Below are positions 27,146 through 36,134 of a DNA stretch of 64,000 nucleotides, one piece after another. Source of the stretch: Paraburkholderia megapolitana (GTDB lineage Bacteria > Pseudomonadota > Gammaproteobacteria > Burkholderiales > Burkholderiaceae); assembly GCF_007556815.1 (NCBI RefSeq), contig NZ_CP041745.1:1364001-1428000 (forward strand). Direction: 5' to 3'. The translations under genes and the position numbers were made by a program. Numbering within the stretch: the first letter of the stretch is position 1; each line of letters begins with the position of its first letter. The notes below the pieces were generated by a model. That model was given only the letters and a program-made list of their open reading frames with translations, did no database searches and was not told where the DNA came from.

Positions 27146-27580
27146 ATGACTGAACCAACCGAAGCAGCGGAAACTGCACCCGCCGAGACCACGGCGTTCG
27201 AACTCGTAGGCGGCGAGGCGCGTGTGCGCGAACTGATCGACCGCTTCTACGACCTGATGGATATCGAACCGGAATTCGCGGGCATTCGCTCGCTGCATCC
27301 ACCCACACTGGACGGTTCGCGCGACAAGTTTTTCTGGTTTCTATGCGGCTGGCTGGGCGGCCCGGACCACTACATCAGCCGCTTTGGCCATCCGCGATTG
27401 CGTGCTCGTCACCTGCCGTTTGCGATCGGCGAGAGCGAACGCGACCAGTGGCTGCGCTGCATGGCGTGGGCGATGGAAGACGTAGGCCTCGACGCTGCGT
27501 TGCGCGAACGGCTGCTGCACTCGTTCTTCGATACGGCAGACTGGATGCGCAACCAGCCCTCTCCAGTACAGAAGATTTAG
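27146..27580 (+). CDS. Group II truncated haemoglobin
   Basis: 144 residues. Match to truncated globins: FELVGGEARVRELIDRFYDL, then FWFLCGWLGGPDHYISRFG, HPRLRARHLPFAIG with the proximal His in that segment, and W in RDQWLRCMAWAM, typical of group II. Such proteins bind oxygen and help remove nitric oxide or supply oxygen. Residues 1 to 20 are a Glu/Ala/Thr-rich lead. It begins 43 nt after the permease gene, and the flavin oxidoreductase follows after 47 nt; that protein could be a redox partner, which is speculation. Confidence 0.88.
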   Translation: MTEPTEAAETAPAETTAFELVGGEARVRELIDRFYDLMDIEPEFAGIRSLHPPTLDGSRDKFFWFLCGWLGGPDHYISRFGHPRLRARHLPFAIGESERDQWLRCMAWAMEDVGLDAALRERLLHSFFDTADWMRNQPSPVQKI

Positions 27581-27627
27581 GCCCGGTGGACGCAGCAGGT
27601 CCACATCAAGGGCCTTGTGTTGATTCG

Positions 27628-29310
27628 ATGAAATCCACCATGAACAAAGACTCTTTAGGCAAACCCAGCGATCTGTTGTCAGGCGGCAGCCGCCATCATC
27701 AGATCCATCCCACGCTCGACGAAGCGCAACTAGCAATAGTGGAGCGCTACGGCGAGCGGCGCAAGCTGAAGGCCGGCGACGTCCTTTATTCCGAAGGCGA
27801 CCGGCACACGAGCATGTTCGCCATTCTGTCCGGCACCATCGAAGGGAGCAGGGGGTCCATTGACGGCCCCCGACTGCTTGGCATACATGGCCCCGGCAGT
27901 TTTACCGGCGAGGTTGGCACGCTCGCTGGCCGGGCAGCGGTGGCGACGGTGCGCGCCATCAGCGATTGCGAGGTCATCGTGATCGATGAGGAATCGCTGC
28001 ACGCGCTCGTCATTGCGGAAGCGGAGTTGAGCGAAACGATCATGCGCGCCTATATCCTGCGCCGGGTCGCTTTCATCCAGGGCCAGCAAGTGGGTTTGAT
28101 GGTGATTGGCAGTACGTCGTCGATCACTACGCTACGACTGCGTCATTTCCTGAGTCGCAACGGTCAGCCTGCGGCTTACTTCGATATCGTCGAGCACAGC
28201 GAGGCCCAGGAGCTGCTGACGCGCTATGACGCGACCGAAGCCGACATCCCGGTCGTGATCACGCTGCAAGGCGTCGTGCTGAAGCAACCGAGCCACCGGG
28301 CCGTCGCGGATGCCATCGGCCTGAGTCCGGACCGGCTCGACGGCGAGCACTTCGACCTCGTGGTGGTGGGGGCGGGACCCGCAGGGCTCGCCGCTGCGGT
28401 GTATGCCGCATCCGAGGGATTGACGGTCGCGGTGCTCGATGCCAAAGCCCCGGGCGGACAGGCCGGCATGAGTTCGAAGATCGAGAATTACTTTGGTTTT
28501 CCTACGGGCATATCCGGGCAGGCATTAGCGGGCCGCGGTCTGTCGCAATGCCGCAAGTTCGGCGCCGAGGTTGGCGTGCCGATAGAAGCACTAACGATCG
28601 ATTGCACGGATACCCAATCGTTTCACATCGGCCTCAATCACAACGAGCGTGTTTACGCGCGTGCTGTCGTGATTGCTACCGGTGCGCGCTATCGGAAACC
28701 GGACCTACCCCGTCTCGAGCATTTTGAAGGCCGCGGCGTCTACTACAGCGCGACGTTCATGGAGGGCGGGTTCTGCAAGAACGAAGAGCTGATCATCGTT
28801 GGCGGCGGGAATTCGGCCGGGCAGGCTGCGGTATTTCTCGCGAGATTCGCGCGCCACGTGCACGTCGTGGTGCGTGGCGATGGGCTCAGCGCCAGCATGT
28901 CGGCATATCTGATCCGGCGGATCGATGCGGCGGCCAACATCACGTTGCACACGAAGACGCGGATCGTCGAATTGTGCGGCGAATCGCGGCTTGAGGCGAT
29001 ACGCTGGGACCGGCAGGGGCAGATCGAACACAAGCCGATGCGGCACGTTTTCCTGTTTCTGGGTGCTGAGCCGAGTACGCGCTGGCTTGGTGATTGCGTC
29101 GCCCTGGACAAGGACGGGTTCGTGCTGACCGGTGCCGATACCGGCGAACACTGGACCGCAGACCGGCCGCCCCACGATCTGGAGACCAGCCGGCCCGGTG
29201 TCTTTTCGGTCGGCGATGTGCGCAGCGGCTCCGTCAAGAGAGTGGCGGCCGCGGTGGGGGAGGGAGCAGCTGCGATTCAGGCGGTGCATCAATACCTTGC
29301 CCGGCCCTGA
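27628..29310 (+). CDS. Cyclic-nucleotide-binding domain fused to a thioredoxin-reductase-like flavoprotein
   Basis: 560 residues. The first 140 or so form a Crp-type cyclic-nucleotide-binding fold (LKAGDVLYSEGDRHTSMFAI, GSFTGEVGTLAGRAAVATV). After a linker with a thioredoxin-like look comes a pyridine nucleotide-disulfide oxidoreductase: FAD motif VVVGAGPAGLAAAVYAA near 240 and NADPH motif IIVGGGNSAGQAAVF near 390. Where real thioredoxin reductase has CATC, this protein has YYSATFMEGG, so the redox-active disulfide is missing. It cannot be a normal thioredoxin reductase and may reduce another partner or a small molecule under nucleotide control. Neither ATG (27628 or 27640) has a good ribosome-binding site. 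Confidence 0.87.
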   Translation: MKSTMNKDSLGKPSDLLSGGSRHHQIHPTLDEAQLAIVERYGERRKLKAGDVLYSEGDRHTSMFAILSGTIEGSRGSIDGPRLLGIHGPGSFTGEVGTLAGRAAVATVRAISDCEVIVIDEESLHALVIAEAELSETIMRAYILRRVAFIQGQQVGLMVIGSTSSITTLRLRHFLSRNGQPAAYFDIVEHSEAQELLTRYDATEADIPVVITLQGVVLKQPSHRAVADAIGLSPDRLDGEHFDLVVVGAGPAGLAAAVYAASEGLTVAVLDAKAPGGQAGMSSKIENYFGFPTGISGQALAGRGLSQCRKFGAEVGVPIEALTIDCTDTQSFHIGLNHNERVYARAVVIATGARYRKPDLPRLEHFEGRGVYYSATFMEGGFCKNEELIIVGGGNSAGQAAVFLARFARHVHVVVRGDGLSASMSAYLIRRIDAAANITLHTKTRIVELCGESRLEAIRWDRQGQIEHKPMRHVFLFLGAEPSTRWLGDCVALDKDGFVLTGADTGEHWTADRPPHDLETSRPGVFSVGDVRSGSVKRVAAAVGEGAAAIQAVHQYLARP

Positions 29311-29434
29311 CGACGCGATTGGCCCGGCGAATCGCCCAGTACAGTCCTGACGTGGGCGGGTGCAGTTGCCTTCTTCGCTGCGCCTCCCGGTCGGCATAAT
29401 GACCGCTCGCACCAGAAATACGGAGACCCCACTC

Positions 29435-30166
29435 ATGACCACGCGCGCACTCTTTCGCGAGGACGCCTATCTCACGCACTGCGATGCCGCGATCACTGCG
29501 ATCGACGAGCAGGGCATCCACCTCGATCAGACGGTGTTCTATCCGCTCGGCGGCGGTCAGGCCGGCGACGCCGGCACCTTGACGCTCGCCGACGGTACGC
29601 ACATTGCAATCGCCGATACGCGCAAGGCGAAGTTCGAAGGCGCGACCCCGGACGACGCGGTACACGTGCCCGCTGCGGACCAGGATGAATTGCTCGCACG
29701 TCTCTCCGTCGGCGATCGCGTGACCGCAACGCTCGACTGGGCGCGCCGCTACCGGCACATGCGCCTGCATACCGCGAGCCATCTGATGTGCGCGGTGCTG
29801 CCCTATCCGGTCGACGGCTGCAGCATCACGATCGACTACGCGCGGCTCGACTTCGCCACCGTCGAGCCGATCGAACGCGAGCTCGTTGAAGCGCGGCTCG
29901 CGGAACTGGTGGGCGGCGCGCACAGCGTCGCGACCGAGTGGATCACCGACGAAGAAATGCAGCAGCGTCCGGAACTCGTACGCACGATGAGCGTGAAGCC
30001 GCCGATGGGTCTCGGGCGTGTGCGGCTGCTGCGCATCGAAGGAATCGATCTGCAGCCGTGCGGCGGCACGCATGTTCGCAACACGCAGGAGATCGGTGCG
30101 TTGCGGGTTGCGAAGCTGGAGAAAAAGAGTGCGCGCACGCGTCGTCTCGTGCTGGAGTTTGCATGA
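29435..30166 (+). CDS. AlaX-type alanyl-tRNA editing hydrolase
   Basis: 243 residues. This free-standing editing domain removes wrongly attached serine or glycine from tRNA-Ala. Visible are FYPLGGGQAGDAGTL, the zinc ligands in HTASHLM (HxxxH) and CGGTHVRN (CxxxH), and the C-terminal KLEKKSARTRRL. The ATG at 29435 has GGAG about 9 nt upstream. The stop overlaps the next start in ATGA, so the two genes are coupled. Confidence 0.91.
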   Translation: MTTRALFREDAYLTHCDAAITAIDEQGIHLDQTVFYPLGGGQAGDAGTLTLADGTHIAIADTRKAKFEGATPDDAVHVPAADQDELLARLSVGDRVTATLDWARRYRHMRLHTASHLMCAVLPYPVDGCSITIDYARLDFATVEPIERELVEARLAELVGGAHSVATEWITDEEMQQRPELVRTMSVKPPMGLGRVRLLRIEGIDLQPCGGTHVRNTQEIGALRVAKLEKKSARTRRLVLEFA

Positions 30167-30771
30167 GCGATAGCGACGCAACGCTCGATCCGCGTGCGCG
30201 CGATGTGCTCGAATGCTGGTTTGGTGCGCCCGATGCCGCTGGTTTCGGCGAGCCGCGCAAGCAATGGTTCGCGCGTGACGAAGCCTTCGATACGATGCTG
30301 CGCGAGCGCTTCGGCGTATTGATCGACGCGGCCCGCGAAGGCGTCTTCGACGACTGGATGCGCACGCCAGTCGGTGCGCTTGCGCTCGTGATCGTGCTCG
30401 ACCAGTTCTCGCGCAACTGCCATCGCGGCACCGCGCGTGCATTTGCTGCGGACCCGAAGGCGTTGCAAGTCGCAACCGGGATGGTGGCGTGCGGCGACGA
30501 CAGGCAATTGCCCACCGTACATCACCGCGCATTCGCTTATCTGCCGTTCGAACACGATGAATCGATGGCGAGCCAGCGGGAGTCGCTGCGGCTTTTTAAA
30601 GAGCTCGACGCCCAGCCCGACGGCGCACGCGCCGATTACTACCGGTTCGCGGTGCGTCACGCCGATGTGATCGAGCGGTTCGGACGTTTCCCGCATCGCA
30701 ATGCGTTGCTTGGCCGGCCGTCTACTGAAGCGGAGATCGCGTTCTTGCGGCAACCGGGTTCTTCGTTCTGA
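30163..30771 (+). CDS. DUF924 family protein
   Basis: 202 residues, all-helical, with the family pattern VLECWFGAP, LALVIVLDQFSRNCHRGTARAFAADPKA split by short spacers, and FAYLPFEHDE, FGRFPHRNALLGR. The function is not known, although it is found widely in proteobacteria. It starts inside the stop of the AlaX gene and so is translated with it. Confidence 0.88.
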   Translation: MSDSDATLDPRARDVLECWFGAPDAAGFGEPRKQWFARDEAFDTMLRERFGVLIDAAREGVFDDWMRTPVGALALVIVLDQFSRNCHRGTARAFAADPKALQVATGMVACGDDRQLPTVHHRAFAYLPFEHDESMASQRESLRLFKELDAQPDGARADYYRFAVRHADVIERFGRFPHRNALLGRPSTEAEIAFLRQPGSSF

Positions 30772-30913
30772 TTTGTCGAGCGCGGTAGTTTCTCGTGTCG
30801 TGTGCACGAATACTCGAAGCAGTTCATCGGTATCGCTGGGGCGCGCACCTGACACAACAAAGCCCGGGCAACCGCAGACACGATTGCCGCCAAAGAAGGG
30901 AAAGGACAATAAA

Positions 30914-31660
30914 TCAGCGGCCGCCGCTGACGTCGAGCAGCGTGCCGCTCACGTACGACGACGCGTCGGTGAGCAGCCAGACAATTGCTTCAGCGACCTC
31001 GTCCGCGCTGCCGGGCCGTCCAAGCGGCGTCTGTGCGCCGAGTTGCGCGGCGCGCTCGGGCTTGCCGCCGCTCGCGTGAATCTCGGTATCGATGAGGCCG
31101 GGGCGCACCGCGTTGACGCGCACGCCGCGCGGCCCGAGTTCTTTCGCGAGGCCGAGCGTCAGCGTATCGATCGCGCCTTTGGAGCCCGCGTAATCGACAT
31201 ATTCGTTCGGCGATCCAAGGCGCGCCGCCGCCGATGACAGATTGACGATCGCACCGCCCGCGCCGCCGCGATCGGTCGACATGCGCCGCGCGGCTTCGCG
31301 TGCGCACAGATAGGCGCCGAACACATTGACGTCGAACAGGCGCTTCAGGCGTGCCGCGTCCATGTCGGCGAGCGGCATCGACGGGGCGACGATGCCGGCA
31401 TTGTTGACGAGCGCGCTAATCCGGCCAAAGGCGTTTTCGGTGGCATCGAACATCGCGATGACTGCGGCTTCGTCGGCCACGTCGCCGGCAATCGCGACGG
31501 CCCGGCCGCCGGCGTGCTCGACTTCCTCGACCGTGACGCGCGCGGCATCCGCATCGCGCCGATAGTTGACCCCGACCGACCATCCAAGCGCGCCTAGCGC
31601 ACGTGCCGTCGCGCGGCCGATACCGCGGCTCGCACCGGTGATCAGGACAACCTTGGACAT
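30914..31660 (-). CDS. Short-chain dehydrogenase/reductase (YgfF-like)
   Basis: 248-residue classical SDR: VVLITGASRGIGRATARAL at the start, NNAGI, catalytic Ser and Y-x3-K in NLSSAAARLG then YVDYAGSKGAI, and VNAVRPGLIDTEIHASGG. VNYRRDA after the second strand suggests NADP. It resembles the glucose-1-dehydrogenase-like or YgfF branch. The start at 31660 fits the family; the open frame extends to 31720. No operon partner; substrate unknown. Confidence 0.88.
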   Translation of the reverse strand: MSKVVLITGASRGIGRATARALGALGWSVGVNYRRDADAARVTVEEVEHAGGRAVAIAGDVADEAAVIAMFDATENAFGRISALVNNAGIVAPSMPLADMDAARLKRLFDVNVFGAYLCAREAARRMSTDRGGAGGAIVNLSSAAARLGSPNEYVDYAGSKGAIDTLTLGLAKELGPRGVRVNAVRPGLIDTEIHASGGKPERAAQLGAQTPLGRPGSADEVAEAIVWLLTDASSYVSGTLLDVSGGR

Positions 31661-31746
31661 GAGCGATCTCGCTGGAGAAGAGAAATGAAGAGAAGTGAAG
31701 CGGGCAAGGGCGCAGCGCACCCCGTGCCATGCGCCGCCGTCGCGAC

Positions 31747-32331
31747 TTATACCGCGTTACGCGTTTGAACCCACTTGTCGGCCACGATCGGCTGATGACG
31801 CTGCAGCTTGTCGATCAGCGCGGTCGGGTCGCTGTCGAACTGCAGCATATCGAGGTAGGTCTGCCGCATGAAGCCTTCCTGCACCGTGTGCTCGAGCATC
31901 GCGATCAGCGGATCGTAGAAGCCGTCGATGTTCAAGAGCGCGACCGGCTTCTGGTGATAGCCGAGCTGCGCCCACGTATAAGCCTCGAACAGTTCTTCGA
32001 GCGTGCCGACACCGCCCGGCATTGCGACAAACGCATCCGACAGATTGGCCATCATCTTCTTGCGATGATGCATATCGGGCACGACGTGCAACTCGGTCAG
32101 GCCCCTGTGGCCGATTTCCTTGCTGACCAGCAGCTCGGGAATCACGCCGATCGCGCGGCCACCTGCCTCCATTACCGTATCGGCGATCGTGCCCATCAGG
32201 CCGACTTTGCCGCCGCCGTAGATGAGCGCAAGGTCGTGCTCGACGAGCGCCCGGCCAAACGCGCGGGCCGCTTCGACATACAGCGGGCGGGCTCCGCTCG
32301 ATGAGCCGCAATACACACACACCGACTTCAT
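31747..32331 (-). CDS. LOG-family (TIGR00730) nucleotide phosphoribohydrolase
   Basis: 194 residues with a Rossmann fold and the two signature motifs of the LOG family: YGGGKVGLMG and MPGGVGTLEELFEAYTWAQL. Members cleave nucleoside 5'-monophosphates, and plant-type members release active cytokinin from its ribotide, so the protein could matter in a plant-associated bacterium. It begins 3 nt after the stop of the tetR-type gene, so it is coexpressed with it. Confidence 0.9.
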   Translation of the reverse strand: MKSVCVYCGSSSGARPLYVEAARAFGRALVEHDLALIYGGGKVGLMGTIADTVMEAGGRAIGVIPELLVSKEIGHRGLTELHVVPDMHHRKKMMANLSDAFVAMPGGVGTLEELFEAYTWAQLGYHQKPVALLNIDGFYDPLIAMLEHTVQEGFMRQTYLDMLQFDSDPTALIDKLQRHQPIVADKWVQTRNAV

Positions 32332-32334
32332 GTT

Positions 32335-33060
32335 CTAACCGTCCTTCGGTTCGTTACGCGGTGCCGCGCCTTCCTTGGGCGGCAGATAATCGTAGAACTC
32401 ACGCTTGGGCAGCTTGCCCGACACCAGATCGTCGAAGATCTGCCGCGAGCGGCCGCGCAGATACGGCGCCATCAACGACACCACCTGCACGCTCACCTGG
32501 TCGAGCTCGTTGCGAATCGCCTGCTGGTCGTTGTACTTGCGCGGATTCATCACGAACTGGTACGACAACCAGTAGGTCGCGATGACGCCGATGTTGGTCG
32601 CCATCACCTCGATCTCTTCGGGGGTCGCGATCATTTCGCCGTCGGTGACGAGCTGCTCGCAGAACTGGCTCGCGAAGCGCACCTTGTGGCTGATGATCTG
32701 CTTGAAGTGGGTCTCAAGCGTCCGGTTGCGCGCGAGGAGATCGTTCAGATCGCGATACAGGAAGCGATAACGCCATGTGAAATCGCTCATGTACTGCAGA
32801 TACGACCACATTTCATCGATGGTCGCGCGGTGATTGTCCGGAAAACGCAGACGCTTTTCGATCTCCTGCTCGAACTGGCTGAAGATGCTGTTGATGATGT
32901 CGTCTTTGTTGCGGAAGTGGTAGTACAGGTTGCCCGGGCTGATCTCCATTTCCTCGGCGATCGTCGTCGTCGTGACGTTGGGCTCGCCAATGTCGTTGAA
33001 AAGCTTCAACGATAGTTCGAGAATCCGTTCTCGGGTGCGACGGGGAGGTTTGGCTTCCAT
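32335..33060 (-). CDS. TetR-family transcriptional regulator
   Basis: 241 residues. N-terminal TetR helix-turn-helix (TRERILELSLKLFNDIG, TTIAEEMEISPGNLYYHFRN), then a helical ligand-binding part with MWSYLQYMSDFTWRYRFLYR. It belongs to the branch often annotated as TetR with a C-terminal DUF6 or YbiH-like extension in Burkholderia. The start at 33060 was chosen over 33102 by family length. It is upstream of the LOG gene in one operon and may control it; the ligand is unknown. Confidence 0.87.
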   Translation of the reverse strand: MEAKPPRRTRERILELSLKLFNDIGEPNVTTTTIAEEMEISPGNLYYHFRNKDDIINSIFSQFEQEIEKRLRFPDNHRATIDEMWSYLQYMSDFTWRYRFLYRDLNDLLARNRTLETHFKQIISHKVRFASQFCEQLVTDGEMIATPEEIEVMATNIGVIATYWLSYQFVMNPRKYNDQQAIRNELDQVSVQVVSLMAPYLRGRSRQIFDDLVSGKLPKREFYDYLPPKEGAAPRNEPKDG

Positions 33061-33281
33061 GACGTCCGGCCCTGGTTTCGCCGGGCTGGCACGTAGCGGC
33101 AAGCCGTTGCTGCCGCTGCTGCAAAAGCCACCCGGACACGGTTGGTATGTAAGAGTATCGGACGATTATAAACCGACCGTTCTCTTTCCAGACCGGGATT
33201 CCGGGTTTTCCTTCGACAACGTAGCCTGCGGGCGTACTGCAACGCATGTCCGCGCAGGGTTAGCGCGTCTTCGGAGAATGC

Positions 33282-33968
33282 TCAGATGAAGCTCGCGATC
33301 CAGTGCCACGCAAGCGGGCCGACCAGCAACGCCCACGTCATCACGCAGATGCACAGCGCGACCGTCACGGCGGCGCTACCGAAGTCCTTCGCGCGTCGCG
33401 ACAGTTCGTGGCGCTCGAGCGAGATGCGGTCGATTGCCGCTTCGACGCTCGAATTGAGCAGCTCGACGATCAGCACAAGCAACACCGAACCGAGCAGCAG
33501 CACGCGCGACACCGGCTCGACGGGGACCAGCACGCCGCACGGCAGCAGGATCGCGGCGAGCGTCAACTCCTGGCGAAATGCGCTTTCCTCGCGAATCGCC
33601 ACCCGAAAGCCGGCCAGCGAATTCTTCAGCGCGTGCCAGGCGCGCGTGACGCCGCGGTTGCCCTTGTACGGATTGAACGGCAACGGTGCGAGCGGATCGT
33701 CGGGACCGAGCGGTTCGTGATGTTCGTGCGGGTCGTGTCCGTCGTGCGTACGGTGGGTATCGGGCGTGGCCGGCGCGTGATCCGGGTCTGGTCGCGTGAC
33801 CCGGCGTATCGACGCGACATGCGAACGCGCGATACCGTCAGCGGGCGCCGTGCCGTTGTGCGTATCGTCGCGCACGTCGTCGAACGGCTCGGCGCTGGCC
33901 GTATGTGCAGCGCCCGTGTCACGCTGTGCCGGCGAAGTTCTGGCTCGCATCGATGGCGCCTTGTTCAC
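33282..33968 (-). CDS. dgkA: Diacylglycerol kinase (DgkA type) with a long N-terminal extension
   Basis: 228 residues. The last 130 residues are a DgkA-type integral membrane kinase with three helices and the signature ELLNSSVEAAIDR followed by HELSRRAKDFGSAAV. It phosphorylates diacylglycerol to phosphatidic acid to recycle lipid. The first 95 residues are an unusual extension rich in His, Asp, Thr and Pro (a run like THRTHDGHDPHEHHEP) that could bind metal; E. coli DgkA is only about 122 residues. The GTG start overlaps the stop of the glycosyltransferase gene in GTGA, so the two are coupled. Confidence 0.88.
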   Translation of the reverse strand: MNKAPSMRARTSPAQRDTGAAHTASAEPFDDVRDDTHNGTAPADGIARSHVASIRRVTRPDPDHAPATPDTHRTHDGHDPHEHHEPLGPDDPLAPLPFNPYKGNRGVTRAWHALKNSLAGFRVAIREESAFRQELTLAAILLPCGVLVPVEPVSRVLLLGSVLLVLIVELLNSSVEAAIDRISLERHELSRRAKDFGSAAVTVALCICVMTWALLVGPLAWHWIASFI

Positions 33969-34996
33969 GCGGCGGCGCTATTCTCGGCGAACGATTCGCG
34001 CTGCAGCGGCTTCAGGTGCGCGGCGAACTGGGCGGACGCGGCGGCCCATGAGAACCGCTCGGCCCACGCGCGTGCATGCTGGCGATCGATCTTCAACGCT
34101 TCGAGGCAGGCTTCGCGCAGGTCCTCGTGCATCGCGCCCGCACCGCCGGTGCCGAGCACGTCGATCGGACCGGTCACCGGGTAGGCCGCCACCGGCGTGC
34201 CGCAGGCCAGCGCTTCGAGCAGCACGAGCCCGAACGTGTCGGTGCGACTCGGGAACACGAACACGTCCGCGGCGGCATAAACCTTCGCGAGTTCCGCCTG
34301 GGTCAACACACCGAGATAGTTCGCCTGCGGATAGCGCGACTTCAGTTCGGCCAGCGCGGGCCCCTCACCGGCGACCCACTTCGAACCCGGCAGATCGAGC
34401 TTCAGGAATGCTTCGACATTCTTCTCGACAGCAACGCGTCCGACGTACAGAAAGATCGGCCGTGCACTGTTGAGCACCTTCGACTCCATCTGATGAAAGA
34501 TCTCGAGGTCGACGCCACGGGTCCACAGCACGACGTTGGTGAAGCCGAATTTTTCGAGGTCGGTCTTGACGACCGGCGTCGGCGCCATCACGGCGAGCGA
34601 TGCCTTGTGAAACCAGTGCAGGAAGCGATAGGTCGCGGCCAGCGGAATACCGAAGCGCGCCTGCACGTACTCCGGAAAGCGCGTGTGATACGCGGTCGTG
34701 AAGGGCAGCTTGTGCGCGAGCGCATAGCGGCGCGCAGCGAGCCCGAGCGGTCCTTCGGTGGCGATATGCAGCGCGTCGGGCGCGAACTCGTCGATGCGCC
34801 GGCTCAGCTTGCGCTTGGGGAACAGCGACAGCAGGATCTCCGGATACGTCGGGCACGGAATCGTTTTGAATTCGAGTGGCGTGAGCAGTTCGACGCGGTG
34901 GCCGAGCGCGATGAGCTCCCGCGTGGTGTTCTTCAGCGTACGCACGACGCCGTTGACCTGCGGTTCCCACGCATCGGTGACGATCATGATCTTCAT
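33965..34996 (-). CDS. Glycosyltransferase family 4, MgtA-like
   Basis: 343 residues of the GT4 family, like the diacylglycerol or phosphatidylinositol mannosyl/glucosyl transferases: VTDAWEPQVNGVVRTLKNT at the start, TAYHTRFPEYVQARFG, WTRGVDLEIF, LYVGRVAVEKNVEAFL, and PSRTDTFGLVLLEALACGTP with the two conserved Glu-region motifs. It probably adds a sugar to a membrane lipid, in line with the coupled diacylglycerol kinase and the nearby LpxH-like enzyme. The acceptor is inferred. Confidence 0.88.
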   Translation of the reverse strand: MKIMIVTDAWEPQVNGVVRTLKNTTRELIALGHRVELLTPLEFKTIPCPTYPEILLSLFPKRKLSRRIDEFAPDALHIATEGPLGLAARRYALAHKLPFTTAYHTRFPEYVQARFGIPLAATYRFLHWFHKASLAVMAPTPVVKTDLEKFGFTNVVLWTRGVDLEIFHQMESKVLNSARPIFLYVGRVAVEKNVEAFLKLDLPGSKWVAGEGPALAELKSRYPQANYLGVLTQAELAKVYAAADVFVFPSRTDTFGLVLLEALACGTPVAAYPVTGPIDVLGTGGAGAMHEDLREACLEALKIDRQHARAWAERFSWAAASAQFAAHLKPLQRESFAENSAAA

Positions 34997-35035
34997 CGGT
35001 TCTGGCCCAGTCGGAGTGAATCGGATAAACAGAAG

Positions 35036-35977
35036 TTACGCGGTGGCGGTGGCTTTCTGCACGCTGGCTTCGGGCGAGCGCATCACGGTCCAGTAGATCA
35101 CCTTGAGTTCGCCTTCGAACGTCTCGACGAGTGCGGACAGACTTTCCACCCAGTCGCCGTCGTTGCAGTACAGGACCCCGTCGATGTCGCGGATCTCAGC
35201 CTTGTGAATGTGTCCGCAAACCACGCCGTCGCAGCCGCGGCGGCGCGCTTCGTCGGTCATCACGCGTTCGAACGACGAGATGAAGTTCACCGCGTTCTTC
35301 ACCTGGTGCTTCAGGTACTGCGACAGCGACCAGTACTGGAAGCCGAAGCGGCTGCGGATGCGGTTGAACCAGCGGTTCAGCACGAGGATCAGCGTGTACA
35401 GCGTGTCGCCGAGATAGGCGAGCCACTTCGCGTGCTGGATCACACCGTCGAACAGATCGCCGTGCACGATCCACAGGCGTTTGCCCGCGAGCGTCGTGTG
35501 GAACGCTTCGCCGCGCACGTGGATGTCGCCGAATGCGAGGTCGCAGAACTGCCGCGCGGCTTCGTCGTGATTGCCCGGGATGTAGACGACCTGGGTGCCC
35601 TTGCGCGCCTTGCGCAGGATCTTCTGCACGACGTCGTTATGCGCCTGCGGCCAGTACCAGCCTTTCTTCAGTTGCCAGCCGTCGATGATGTCGCCGACGA
35701 GGTACAGGTACTCGGATTCGTTGTGACGCAGGAAGTCGAGTACATAGGGCGCCTGGCAGCCGCTCGTGCCGAGGTGAAGGTCGGACAGCCAGATGGTCCG
35801 GTAGCGATGCGAGGCTTCGACGTCTTCGTCGTGATGCGCCCCATGCGTGGCGGGTATCTCGGGTGGAAGCGGCAGCGGCAGGGCGCTGCCAGGAGAGGAG
35901 TCTGGGCGGAACGCGACGGGGTCGACGCTCGGGCCAATCTGGCGGAACAGGGAAGTCGCGGACGTTTTGGAGTCCAT
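35036..35977 (-). CDS. Calcineurin-like metallophosphoesterase, LpxH/UDP-diacylglucosamine diphosphatase-like
   Basis: 313 residues. All metallophosphoesterase motifs are present: WLSDLHLGTSG, VGDIIDGW, IPGNHDE, VHGDLFDG and CGHIHKAEI. The protein is longer than E. coli LpxH (240) and has about 55 extra residues before the domain. It resembles the second LpxH-type group of beta-proteobacteria that lies next to a GT4 glycosyltransferase. It may act on a lipid-linked diphosphate or phosphate; whether it makes lipid A cannot be decided here. Confidence 0.86.
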   Translation of the reverse strand: MDSKTSATSLFRQIGPSVDPVAFRPDSSPGSALPLPLPPEIPATHGAHHDEDVEASHRYRTIWLSDLHLGTSGCQAPYVLDFLRHNESEYLYLVGDIIDGWQLKKGWYWPQAHNDVVQKILRKARKGTQVVYIPGNHDEAARQFCDLAFGDIHVRGEAFHTTLAGKRLWIVHGDLFDGVIQHAKWLAYLGDTLYTLILVLNRWFNRIRSRFGFQYWSLSQYLKHQVKNAVNFISSFERVMTDEARRRGCDGVVCGHIHKAEIRDIDGVLYCNDGDWVESLSALVETFEGELKVIYWTVMRSPEASVQKATATA

Positions 35978-36134
35978 GGCTCACGCGTCGAGTTGCAGTA
36001 CCCGCATTGCGCCATTGGCACGTGACTGTGCCGTGACAGTCACGAGAAGTTCTTATTACGCTGTCTCGCTTGTGCGACGGTGCGGCGGGGGAAACTCGGA
36101 CGTGTGGATGTAATAAACCGCGAACGACAGTGGA

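Noticed and set aside
34076..36025. 649-codon plus-strand frame across the GT4 and metallophosphoesterase genes
   Set aside because: Antisense to two genes with intact motifs.
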